DNA of 64,000 bases from an uncultured Halomonas sp. (GTDB lineage Bacteria > Pseudomonadota > Gammaproteobacteria > Pseudomonadales > Halomonadaceae), in NCBI RefSeq assembly GCF_947500835.1, contig NZ_CANMTQ010000001.1, positions 372,001-436,000 on the forward strand. The letters are read 5' to 3'. The first letter of the stretch is position 1. Each line of letters opens with the position of its first letter. The notes below the pieces were generated by a model that did not search any database, had not been told where the DNA came from, and saw only the letters and a list, made by a program, of their open reading frames with translations. This document shows positions 28,822 to 37,336 of the stretch, piece after piece. The translations under genes were made by a program, and so were the position numbers.

Positions 28822-29816
28822 TCCCGCCATCCCTGCGCCAGCTACTCGACGCTACTCAAGGCCAACGGTTTGGAACCTGGCAGGGTAGACAAATCTGGTT
28901 GGCTCGCGAGCCTTGGGGAGAACTTGTCGTCTCTCTGCAAGGGGCGCAGGTGCTGCACTTTTTACCCGCGCCCGATGCCGCGCGATTAGCCGAGCGATTA
29001 GCCACTCCCGAAGCCGAGCGATTAGCCACTTCCGAAGCCGAGGGATTAGCAGCCCCTGAAACGAGACAACAGGTAACCGATCCCGATGCTGAAGCCGGGT
29101 CGTTGATGCCTCAGGGCTGGCTTTGGATGACGCCCACCCCGCAACCGCTACCCGGTGCAATTCGTGGCGGCATTCCGCTGTGCTGGCCCTGGTTTGCCAA
29201 TGAATCGCCGGATGGCCAGGGGGAAATGCACGGCCCCGCCCGCAAGGCACAGTGGCGCCTGGATGCAACGGACGAGCACGAGGACGGCATTGAGCTGCAT
29301 CTCTCTCCCGAGACCCGTTTGCACGAACAGCTTATTCCCCGGGCGGTGATTCAGGCCAATGCACAGCGCCTGCATGTCGAGCTGATTACCGAGCATCGCG
29401 GCACTACGCCGGTCAAATTCACTGGGGCCTTGCACACCTACCTGCAAGTGTCCCACGCTCATCGCTGCAGTCTCGAAGGCTTGGCCGGCGCCCGCTATCT
29501 CGACAAGCTCAAGGGTTTCGCTGAAGGCGTACAGCAGGGCGAACCTGGCATCCGCGGCGCCATCGATCGTATCTATCAATCCAATAACGAAGTGGTGCTA
29601 GACGATGGCGAACGTCGCCTGCGTATTGCCAAGCAAGGTAGCGATTCGACAGTCGTATGGCACCCGGACCGGGAGCTTCCACCGGACACCCTGGCCAAGG
29701 CGGGCCATCACTTTCTTTGTATCGAAGCAGCCTGTACCCGACTCGACCCGGTCTGGCTGGTGCCCGACGCCCAGCACTTGCTAGCCACCACCATCAGTCG
29801 CGAGGACACCCCATGA
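28818..29816 (+). CDS. D-hexose-6-phosphate mutarotase (YeaD-like)
   Basis: Aldose-1-epimerase-fold enzyme that interconverts the anomers of glucose-6-phosphate. Family motifs: M-T-P-T-P-Q-P-L-P-G-A-I-R-G-G-I-P-L-C-W-P-W-F region (substrate-binding), H-G-P-A-R near the middle, L-H-T-Y-L-Q-V-S and C-I-E-A-A. The usual length is about 290-300; here 332 residues because an insertion of about 35 residues sits between the first strands and the active-site region. The insertion is built from three 24-base tandem units. The gene is coupled by ATGA overlaps to glk and to the reductase. Confidence 0.9.
   Translation: MIPPSLRQLLDATQGQRFGTWQGRQIWLAREPWGELVVSLQGAQVLHFLPAPDAARLAERLATPEAERLATSEAEGLAAPETRQQVTDPDAEAGSLMPQGWLWMTPTPQPLPGAIRGGIPLCWPWFANESPDGQGEMHGPARKAQWRLDATDEHEDGIELHLSPETRLHEQLIPRAVIQANAQRLHVELITEHRGTTPVKFTGALHTYLQVSHAHRCSLEGLAGARYLDKLKGFAEGVQQGEPGIRGAIDRIYQSNNEVVLDDGERRLRIAKQGSDSTVVWHPDRELPPDTLAKAGHHFLCIEAACTRLDPVWLVPDAQHLLATTISREDTP
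28989..29060 (+). repeat. Three tandem 24-base units inside the mutarotase gene
   Basis: Three head-to-tail copies of a 24-base unit, the first two differing at one base and the third more diverged. Each adds eight residues (A-E-R-L-A-T-P-E, then S for P, then A-E-G-L-A-A-P-E). The unit is in frame, so copy-number change would lengthen or shorten a surface loop without breaking the gene. Confidence 0.9.
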
Positions 29817-30691
29817 CCGACGATTCGCTGACCTTCGATGTGCCATTCGTGCTGGGCATGATGCGCCTGAGCGAGTCCTACGAGCTGAGTGATCCTTCGC
29901 GACTGGCGGATTGGCTCGAGGCCCGCATCGACGAGGGGCTCGACTGGTTCGATCATGCGGACATTCATGGTAAACGCGGCAGTGAAACCCTTTTTGGCCA
30001 AGCGCTCAAACAGCGCCCGGCTCTCAAGTCCAAGGTCAAGGTTGTCACCAAGGCAGACATCGTATTGCCGGCGCTGGATACCTCCCGCTTCGGAGTGAAG
30101 CACTACGATACGTCTGCAGACTATCTTGAGTCCGCCATCGACGCCTCATTATCCCGGCTGGGGGTGGAGCGACTGGAGTATTTTCTACTGCACCGTCCGG
30201 ATCCCTTGATGGATGCCGAGACCACCGCCAAGGCCTTGGACGACGCCATCGATGCGGGCAAGATCGGTGCCGCGGGGGTGTCCAACTTTCTTCCCGAACA
30301 GTGGCGGCGTCTGCAACGAGCCATGAAGCATCGTCTTGAAGTGCATCAGTTGCAGCTGTCGCTAGCGCGCCCTGCCCCCCTGTTCGACGGCCTGTTCGAT
30401 GCACTGATGAACGATGGCCAGAAGCCCATGGCCTGGTCGCCCTTGGGGGGCGGTTCGGTTTTCGAGGATATTCTGGGCTCGGCGCTGACAAAGCTGGCCC
30501 AGGAATTCGGTCTCAGTCGTGCCGGTCTTGCCTTGGCTTGGCTGCGCCGTATTCCCGGCAATCCCGTTCCGGTCATCGGGACGCTAAAGGACAAGCGCCT
30601 ATGCGCCTTGGCCAAGGAGGGCCAGCTGGATATCGACCGTGCCACCTGGTTTGCACTACTCGAGGAAGCCCGCAGCCAGCGAGTGGCTTAG
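29813..30691 (+). CDS. Aldo/keto reductase (YdhF-like) with Tyr-to-His change at the active site
   Basis: Member of the NADP-dependent aldo/keto reductase fold, 292 residues, closest in pattern to the E. coli YdhF group: F-V-L-G-M-M-R-L at the start, L-L-H-R-P-D-P-L-M-D in the middle, and M-A-W-S-P-L-G-G-G. The catalytic Asp (D47-x-A), Lys (V-V-T-K-A-D) and His (L-L-H-R-P-D) are in place. The proton-donor Tyr, expected in A-D-I-Y-G, is His52 (A-D-I-H-G). Last gene of the edd operon, starting at the ATGA overlap with the mutarotase. The role in sugar metabolism is inferred from context. Confidence 0.88.
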   Translation: MTDDSLTFDVPFVLGMMRLSESYELSDPSRLADWLEARIDEGLDWFDHADIHGKRGSETLFGQALKQRPALKSKVKVVTKADIVLPALDTSRFGVKHYDTSADYLESAIDASLSRLGVERLEYFLLHRPDPLMDAETTAKALDDAIDAGKIGAAGVSNFLPEQWRRLQRAMKHRLEVHQLQLSLARPAPLFDGLFDALMNDGQKPMAWSPLGGGSVFEDILGSALTKLAQEFGLSRAGLALAWLRRIPGNPVPVIGTLKDKRLCALAKEGQLDIDRATWFALLEEARSQRVA

Positions 30692-30694
30692 GGC

Positions 30695-31360
30695 CTAGGT
30701 CAGGCGCTGAGACAGCCAAGGCCCGATATCCGCAATCTGCGCAGGGCACAGCGCATGCGCCATGTCATAAGTACGATAATGCGCTGGCAGGCCCAAGGCC
30801 TTGGCTTTTTCATAGCCTTGCCGTCCAAGTGACTCGGGCACCACGGGATCGAAAGTACCGTGATGCACTTCGGTCACCAACTGACGATTGGCTTCGCTTA
30901 TCTCTAGGCTGTCCGCAGTAGCAAAATAGGTAGAAAGTGCGAGCAATCCTGCCAAGGGCTCGGGATAGGTCAGTGCCGCGTGATAGGCCACCGCGCCCCC
31001 TTGGGAAAAGCCCGCCAGAACGATGCGCCGACTATCGATCCCGCCGCGACACTGATCATCGATCAATGCCTGGACTTCCTTCGCCGATGCGATTAGCTGA
31101 GCTTCATCGATACGCCGACCAAGATCCATGTCCAGAATGTCATACCAGGCCGGCATGCTCATGCCGCCATTGATCGTCACTGGACGCGAAGGCGCGTGGG
31201 GCAGCACGAAGCGCACCGCCAGGTCCGAGGGCAGCGGCAACACTGGCACCAGCGGCGCGAAGTCGTGGCCATCGGCTCCCAGGCCATGCAGTATGATGAC
31301 GGCCGCCTCGGCTGGGCGCTTATTGGCAGGCTCGATAACCAATGGGGAAGTAGCAACCAT
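30695..31360 (-). CDS. Carboxylesterase / phospholipase family (acyl-protein-thioesterase type)
   Basis: Cytosolic alpha/beta hydrolase of the EstB/LYPLA1 type, cleaving short-chain esters or thioesters. Motifs: I-I-L-H-G-L-G-A-D-G-H-D-F at the oxyanion site, nucleophile in G-F-S-Q-G-G-A, Asp in G-T-F-D-P-V-V-P, His in D-M-A-H-A-L-C. The start at 31360 gives 221 residues with AAGGA upstream. It converges with the aldo/keto reductase gene with only three bases between stops. Confidence 0.88.
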   Translation of the reverse strand: MVATSPLVIEPANKRPAEAAVIILHGLGADGHDFAPLVPVLPLPSDLAVRFVLPHAPSRPVTINGGMSMPAWYDILDMDLGRRIDEAQLIASAKEVQALIDDQCRGGIDSRRIVLAGFSQGGAVAYHAALTYPEPLAGLLALSTYFATADSLEISEANRQLVTEVHHGTFDPVVPESLGRQGYEKAKALGLPAHYRTYDMAHALCPAQIADIGPWLSQRLT

Positions 31361-31422
31361 AAATGAAATCCTTTTATGCAAGACTCGGTAGTCTACTCCA
31401 CCGCTTTCGACGCGTTAATGCT

Positions 31423-33432
31423 TTATGAGCCTGTTCTAGGACTGGCTCCACCTATCCCCAGATGCGCACTCAGCGACTGAATTGGCATTTGCTGGCGATG
31501 TTCTTGTACAGGAAGTAGCTGCGCATCCTCCAGGGAAGAAACGCTTGCCTCATCTTGCTTTTCGATTCTTCTCAAATGTCTCAATACCCCGGGCTCCTGC
31601 ACCTCTGCAGGTATGCGCAGCAGACCATGGTGTTTCAACCACTCTCCTGCTCGAATGCTACTGGTAAAGCGTATGAGCAGGATAGAGGTCACCATGCCAA
31701 GCAATACCGGCGACAGCCACCAGAAGAATAGAGGCGAATAGTAATAGCTGATCGCTCCCCAGATGATACCCAGCAGCGTAGTCGACCAAGTGCGCCGCCA
31801 CGCCTCTCGCCAAGCAATCAAGCGCCCGCCCCGGGACTGTGAACTCCAGGAGACGGTGCGTCCCAGCAATATGCTGAGTACGAACCAGGCATGGAACGCC
31901 ATCATCAATGGGGCGAGCAGGATCGAATAGACGATCTCCAGCAAGGCGCTGACGGTAAGCTTGATACCGCCACCGTACTCCTTGCGACGCTGCATCAGGG
32001 CTACCAGCAGTCCCAGCAGCTTGGGCAATACCAGCATGATGACCGTAATAACCAAAAGCGACGCAATCAACGTTACCCGGGATTCAGGCCACTGGGGAAA
32101 CAGCTGATAATTCTGAGTGAAAAACTGAACCTTGGAGACAGCAAGCAGTACCGCATCCGCGGTACTCAAAAGCAGCATGACGATCCATATCAAGGATGCC
32201 ATGAACGCCAGGGCGCCAAACAGGAAATGCAGCCGATTGATCCAATGCAATTTCCGCGCGAACAAAAGGCGCAGGTGCTGCATGTTGCCTTGGCACCAGC
32301 GCCGATCGCGCTTGGCATAATCGATGATATTGCTGGGCAACTCCTCGAAACTCTCTTCGACACCGGCGTGTAGACGAACTTCCCAGCCAGCACGCCGCAA
32401 AAGCGCTGCCTCGACAAAATCGTGACTGAGTATCTCGCCCCCTAACGGAGGCTCGCCTGGCAATGCCGGCAAACCGCAGCTTTCGACAAACGCCGAAATA
32501 CGCAGGATGGCATTATGCCCCCAGTAGTTGGCGCTATCTCCCTGCCAGACACTCTGGCCTGCCGCCAGCATCGGACTGTGCAACGTCGCAGCGAATTGCA
32601 GAAAACGACCGAACAGCGTGTCGGCTCGCACCGGCAACGGCACGGTCTGCAGCAGCCCCAGTCGTGGGTTGGCCTGCATGGTGGCGGCCATCCCTACCAT
32701 GGTGCGCCCGCCCATGACGCTATCGGCATCGATGATGAGCATGCTTTCGTAGAAATGCCCCCAACGACAGCAGAACTCCGACAGATTTCCTACCTTGCGT
32801 CCGGTGTTGTCGTCCCGGCGCCGATAGTAGAGCGTCAAGTCCGGTGCCAGACGGCTACGCAAAAGGGTGGCAGCGCGCTTTTCTCTAGCGGCGACGGCAT
32901 CGTCGGTGCTATCGCTAAGCAGATAGACATCGAAGGCAGCCGCCTGACCGGTCTCGATCAATGAGTGACAGGTAGCTTCCAACCCGGCCATGACTCGTTC
33001 TACATCTTCGTTGTAGATCGGCATGATCAAGGCGATACGCCGCGTAGGATCGAGGCTTTGTTCAAGAGGACGAGCAGGACCAAGGGTTATCGGATCGCGT
33101 TTGAGCGCCACTACCAGAAACCCTGCGATGCCCATCCAGAACGAGATCGACAGCCAGATGAACATGACCACGAACAATATCCAGATCGTCAGTTCGAGCA
33201 GCGTCAAGCCATTGGCGCGCAGGATATCCAGCATCATGTAGCTACCCTGTACCGCAGTCAGTATCGCCAGAGCGAAGAACACAAAGCGGCGTAATGCCAG
33301 AAAAGGGATACGATGACGACGCGCTTGGGTGCCTTCCTTGGCGTGTTGCGTGGATATGCTTTGCTCCATATCGACTACCCCTTCATCCTGCTCGCGTTCA
33401 CGACGAGGACCGGGCGAATCATTGCACGACAT
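31423..33432 (-). CDS. opgH: Glucans biosynthesis glucosyltransferase H
   Basis: Inner-membrane glycosyltransferase (GT2) that polymerises glucose from UDP-glucose into the backbone of osmoregulated periplasmic glucans and passes it to the periplasm. Visible: D-S-D at the first Asp motif (Y-L-L-S-D-S-T-D), D-A-D-S-V-M in the metal site, and Q-G-N-M-Q-H after R-R-W as the Q-x-x-R-W-like box. Helices flank the catalytic domain. It has 669 residues, against about 850 in E. coli: the long N-terminal cytoplasmic region is missing, as in several non-enteric OpgH. It overlaps the opgG stop by 14 bases. Confidence 0.93.
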   Translation of the reverse strand: MSCNDSPGPRREREQDEGVVDMEQSISTQHAKEGTQARRHRIPFLALRRFVFFALAILTAVQGSYMMLDILRANGLTLLELTIWILFVVMFIWLSISFWMGIAGFLVVALKRDPITLGPARPLEQSLDPTRRIALIMPIYNEDVERVMAGLEATCHSLIETGQAAAFDVYLLSDSTDDAVAAREKRAATLLRSRLAPDLTLYYRRRDDNTGRKVGNLSEFCCRWGHFYESMLIIDADSVMGGRTMVGMAATMQANPRLGLLQTVPLPVRADTLFGRFLQFAATLHSPMLAAGQSVWQGDSANYWGHNAILRISAFVESCGLPALPGEPPLGGEILSHDFVEAALLRRAGWEVRLHAGVEESFEELPSNIIDYAKRDRRWCQGNMQHLRLLFARKLHWINRLHFLFGALAFMASLIWIVMLLLSTADAVLLAVSKVQFFTQNYQLFPQWPESRVTLIASLLVITVIMLVLPKLLGLLVALMQRRKEYGGGIKLTVSALLEIVYSILLAPLMMAFHAWFVLSILLGRTVSWSSQSRGGRLIAWREAWRRTWSTTLLGIIWGAISYYYSPLFFWWLSPVLLGMVTSILLIRFTSSIRAGEWLKHHGLLRIPAEVQEPGVLRHLRRIEKQDEASVSSLEDAQLLPVQEHRQQMPIQSLSAHLGIGGASPRTGS

Positions 33433-35083
33433 TGGGATTCCATATGTAGCTCCAGGTTTCGGTCAACGTTCTACCTCGCAGTTGCAGCTTGAGTTGCATA
33501 TCGGCAGACGCCTGGTCCTGAGGAGCCAGCTTGAAACTGGCGCGCCAGGTCTTCCCGTCCGGCAGCTGTTTGACCTCGAGATCGCTGACCTGACCGCGAG
33601 CCACGGTCAGCTCGGCTTCCACCGGCTGCGAGCCATTCAGGCTGGCAAGCTCATCACCACCACGGAAGTCGACGATGAAACGACGCAGGCTACGAGGCGG
33701 TGGTTCGGAGTCCCTCGCATTGGCCCCCCAGCCCTGGCGCGTGCGTATCACGCGCCCAAGCTCTTGCGCTGGTAAATTCTTGCCATGGGTGGATAGGCGA
33801 TACTGATAACGACGCTCGTCGCCGGCGCGGAATTCCGTATCCGGCACCCAATAGGCAACGATGTTGTCATTGACACTGGAATCAACGGGAATTTCGACCA
33901 GTTCGAGACCGCCATCGTTCCAGTCGCCTTCCTGGGGTTCGACCCACAGGCTGGGACGGCGCTGGAAATTCGCTGACATATCAAGGTAACTATCGAAATT
34001 GCGATCTCGCTGCATCAGACCGAACCCAAGCGGCGATGTATCACGCAGCTGGGTCACGTTGAGGGTTTGCGGATTGGAAAGTGGTCGCCAGATCCATTGA
34101 TTACCCGAAGTGCGCATCAGCAGGCCATCGGAATCGTGCACCTCCGGGCGAAAATCGTCATGACGATTGAAGCTGTTTTCACCCTGTAAAAACATGCTGG
34201 TCAGCGGCGCAACTCCGAGTTTAGCCACGTCATTGCGAGCAAAAAGACGCGAATCCACGTTGATCACGATGCTGTTGGCAACATCGATATCGAAGCGGTA
34301 AGCACCCGTTACCGAGGGGCTATCCAGCAGTGCGAATAGCGTGACCGTCGAGCTTTCAGGCCCGGGTTTGACCAGCCAGAAAGAGCGAAAGGCAGGAAAC
34401 TCTTCGCCCCCCTGGGTCGCGGTATTCACCGCTAGGCCTCGCGCGGAAATTCCATAGTTCTGGCTACGTCCGGCAACGCGAAAATAGGAGGCTCCCAGAT
34501 ACACCAGAAACTCGTCCTTGCGGTGCGGTGTATTCAGCGGGTAATGCAGCCGGAATCCAGCAAAACCCAATTTGCGTTGATCGAGTTCGGCAAACTCCTC
34601 GCGCACGCGAGCCGCATTCTTGCCGTAATCGAACATGCCCATATCGAAACTCACATCCTCGATCCGGCCATCCTCGAGCACATGGATATCGACAGGAGTG
34701 TCATAAAGAAAGCCGAGATGGAAGAATTGCACCTCGAATAACCCTTCATCGTTCCATAGGGCCGAATCCTGACGAAAATGAATGTCCCGATAGGTGCTGT
34801 AATCGAGATTGGCCAGAGCCCCGGATAACGGTGACTGAGGCTGCTGATAGTCGTTTCTGGCATTTTCTCGAGCAAGCTCGACCACCTTGTCGAACAACGC
34901 TTCCGGAGATACTTGAGGCGAAGCTTCAAGTCGAATATCGGCGACTGCCACGACTGCAGATCGTGCGTTGTCTTCATTCGTTGCCTGAGTGGTAACCTGT
35001 GGTGAGACCTCTTGTGCTTGAGACTGCGCCATTCCAAGCCCACATAGCAAGGCGGTTATCGACAGACATTGCCACACATTCAT
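33419..35083 (-). CDS. opgG: Periplasmic glucan biosynthesis protein G
   Basis: Secreted protein with a signal peptide (cleavage after SQAQ near residue 23) needed for assembling periplasmic glucans with OpgH. The 554 residues show the MdoG layout: a beta-sandwich domain with Y-R-D-I-H-F-R, L-G-A-S-Y-F-R-V-A-G-R-S-Q-N-Y-G-I-S-A-R-G at its core, then the linker and the immunoglobulin-like C-terminal domain. The E. coli-like operon order opgG-opgH is kept. Osmotic control is known in other bacteria; nothing specific can be seen here. Confidence 0.94.
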   Translation of the reverse strand: MNVWQCLSITALLCGLGMAQSQAQEVSPQVTTQATNEDNARSAVVAVADIRLEASPQVSPEALFDKVVELARENARNDYQQPQSPLSGALANLDYSTYRDIHFRQDSALWNDEGLFEVQFFHLGFLYDTPVDIHVLEDGRIEDVSFDMGMFDYGKNAARVREEFAELDQRKLGFAGFRLHYPLNTPHRKDEFLVYLGASYFRVAGRSQNYGISARGLAVNTATQGGEEFPAFRSFWLVKPGPESSTVTLFALLDSPSVTGAYRFDIDVANSIVINVDSRLFARNDVAKLGVAPLTSMFLQGENSFNRHDDFRPEVHDSDGLLMRTSGNQWIWRPLSNPQTLNVTQLRDTSPLGFGLMQRDRNFDSYLDMSANFQRRPSLWVEPQEGDWNDGGLELVEIPVDSSVNDNIVAYWVPDTEFRAGDERRYQYRLSTHGKNLPAQELGRVIRTRQGWGANARDSEPPPRSLRRFIVDFRGGDELASLNGSQPVEAELTVARGQVSDLEVKQLPDGKTWRASFKLAPQDQASADMQLKLQLRGRTLTETWSYIWNPNVVQ

Positions 35084-35238
35084 GTGATTTCCTCATTTCC
35101 CTTGTTCACAGTGCGACCTATTCCCTGCCCGCGACAACGACTCCATTATTTTGTTGCCCAGGCGGTAGACCAAGGCGTGGTAGCGTAAGCTGTCGTTTGC
35201 TCAACTGTTCGGTTATCGGCTTGTCTACGGAGGGCCTC

Positions 35239-36804
35239 TTGTATCACATTATTGCGATCGTTTTCGCCCTCAACGTCCTACTACTAGGACTGCGTTATCT
35301 CATCGAAGGGCGTCTTGACGCTACGTTTCTTGCCTGGGAAGCCGTCTGGCTACCGGTCATACTATTGCTCCTGCCGCAGCGATGGCGACCCTGGCTCATC
35401 AGGCTCATTGTTTCAGGCTTGGCCTTGCTTCTATTACTTGCCAGCGTCGATGCACTTACTCAATTGGCCTTTGGCAGACGTTTCAATCCCTGGCTAGATT
35501 TCGGTCTAGCAGACTCCGCCTTTCATCAACTTACTCAGAACCTGGGGGTTTTCGCCACCTTGATTATCGTGGCGTCCATCGTGGTCATTTTGTTCCTGAG
35601 CATTTGGATCGTCGCTCGTTGTCTTGTCGGGTTGCGCTTACCAGGAATAACAAGAAACAGACGCCTGGTGCTGGGTCTATTGCTAGGAATTTCAATGGCC
35701 ATCAACCTTAGTAGTCCTAAACTGGCTCCCTATTTTTCGACTCCGGCGGTAGACCTGATCACGACGCACTGGCAACAAATGCAAGATACTCATCGCGCCT
35801 ACGCAGATTTCAAACGCTCCGTGGCGGATGAACGTCTATTGGAAGCTCGCTCTTTACCTGCCCTTGCAGACCGCGATGTCATTCTCGGTTTCATCGAATC
35901 CTACGGCGTAACCGCTCTCTTTGATCCGCGCTACGCCCCGACCATCATGCCCCGCCTTGCGGATTTCGAGCAGCGCCTGAAACGTTCGGGTATACACATG
36001 GCTAGCGCCAAACTGACGTCGCCGGTGCAAGGCGGTCAATCCTGGCTTGCTCACGCTACGCTGCTCAGCGGACTAAGCATCACGACGCAACGCCACTATG
36101 AATTGATGCTCAGTCAACGACAATCCACCTTGATTGATGATTTTCGTAAGACTGGACACCGTAATCTGGCCATCATGCCGGCGCTCACCCAACCCTGGCC
36201 CCAAGGGCAGCGGTTAGGCTACGACCGTGTTCTCACTGCCAGGAACATTCCTTACAAGGGGCCGTCGCTGAACTGGGTGACCATGCCGGATCAGTACACC
36301 TGGCGTTTTTTCGAGACTCAGCGACAGGCCTATGAACCGCCTCTATTCGCCGAGCTCGCGTTGATCAGCAGTCACGCACCCTGGACGCCCATTCTACCCA
36401 TCGCAGATTGGGAAAGCCTCGAACAAGATAGTTTGTTTGAGCAATGGGCGGGGCTGAAAGCGCGCGCACAGACGCCGGAAGAACTCTGGAAGGATCTTGA
36501 TAAGGTGCGGGAGCATTATGCTCGGGCCATCGACTATGCACTGGCAGCGGCCTTCGGCTACGCCGAGCGCTACCTTCATGATGATGCGCTCATCGTTCTC
36601 CTGGGCGATCATCAACCTGCACCGCTCATCACTGGAGATAACGCAGGCCGCGACGTTCCCCTTCATGTACTGAGCCGGAACAAAGACGTAATCACGCCCT
36701 TCATCGAAGCTGGCTTCACTTCCGGGCTGGTGCCACAGGAGCAATCACCGGAGCGCAGCATGGCGGACTTTCGCCCCTTGCTGCATCGAATGTTTGGACA
36801 ATGA
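35239..36804 (+). CDS. Membrane sulfatase-fold protein next to opgGH (LTA-synthase / OpgB-like)
   Basis: Four to five hydrophobic helices fill residues 1-150. The rest has the alkaline-phosphatase/sulfatase fold: F-I-E-S-Y-G-V carrying the metal-binding Glu and a Ser where Thr is the usual nucleophile, H-A-P-W-T in the middle and L-L-G-D-H-Q-P-A-P as the second metal site. This is the pattern of phosphoglycerol or phosphoethanolamine transferases. Divergent from opgG, so a role in decorating periplasmic glucans (as OpgB does) is inferred. The start is a TTG with GGAGG five bases upstream (521 residues); the open frame reaches 34999 inside opgG. Confidence 0.78.
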   Translation: MYHIIAIVFALNVLLLGLRYLIEGRLDATFLAWEAVWLPVILLLLPQRWRPWLIRLIVSGLALLLLLASVDALTQLAFGRRFNPWLDFGLADSAFHQLTQNLGVFATLIIVASIVVILFLSIWIVARCLVGLRLPGITRNRRLVLGLLLGISMAINLSSPKLAPYFSTPAVDLITTHWQQMQDTHRAYADFKRSVADERLLEARSLPALADRDVILGFIESYGVTALFDPRYAPTIMPRLADFEQRLKRSGIHMASAKLTSPVQGGQSWLAHATLLSGLSITTQRHYELMLSQRQSTLIDDFRKTGHRNLAIMPALTQPWPQGQRLGYDRVLTARNIPYKGPSLNWVTMPDQYTWRFFETQRQAYEPPLFAELALISSHAPWTPILPIADWESLEQDSLFEQWAGLKARAQTPEELWKDLDKVREHYARAIDYALAAAFGYAERYLHDDALIVLLGDHQPAPLITGDNAGRDVPLHVLSRNKDVITPFIEAGFTSGLVPQEQSPERSMADFRPLLHRMFGQ

Positions 36805-36814
36805 TCGAGTGATC

Positions 36815-37336
36815 AAAATAAAAAAAGAGGCTCCGTTCACAATGAACTGGAGCCCTAGAGACAAAAAAGAGGGGCATTGAAAGGGTAGGCAATCAATCTT
36901 TCTGGCTGTTCGGCTGGCATCCTGCCAATTTGCTTCCCCGCCAGAAACCGGCTCTTGCCTGAGCTCACGCCTTACCGCGTTTGTAGCCCTCTGTAGTTAC
37001 TGCTTACCGCTGAGTTTGAGATTAGCCATTCATCAGCGATTAGGCAAAACCACTATATTCATTAAAAACTGAACTTATTAACCACTGTTACGAAGAAGAT
37101 TCAAGAATCTAATATACTTTTCAGACGCTCTATTTTTTGTTCTTTATAAAACAAGCAATTAATTATAGTTAGCTTATTATTTCATTTTATGGGTGATTAC
37201 CTGATTTGGAAAATCTGCTCAAAAAAGTTCTACACCGAGACCAAACAATACATTAGTTTACTAAAAGTTTTAAATATAAATTAAAAACCACGTAAAAATT
37301 ACACAAAGAAAGGGTCGAGACGGTTTTTACTCTACT
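36815..37336 (-). ncRNA. Structured minus-strand RNA candidate and terminator in an AT-rich gap
   Basis: The 532 bases after the sulfatase gene hold no gene. On the minus strand a strong intrinsic terminator lies at 36815-36856 (6-base stem plus inner pairs, then TCTTTTTTTATTTT). Upstream of it the RNA would fold into several stems: 8-base GCCAGAAA/TTTCTGGC arms (36899-36906 and 36940-36947) enclosing a TGGC-AGGAT-GCCA hairpin, plus smaller stems near 36960 and 37010-37035. The region above 37050 is AT-rich and has possible promoter hexamers (TTGAAT, 17 bases, TTAATA). It could be a small RNA of about 200 bases or the 3' UTR of the regulator gene upstream. Confidence 0.5.
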
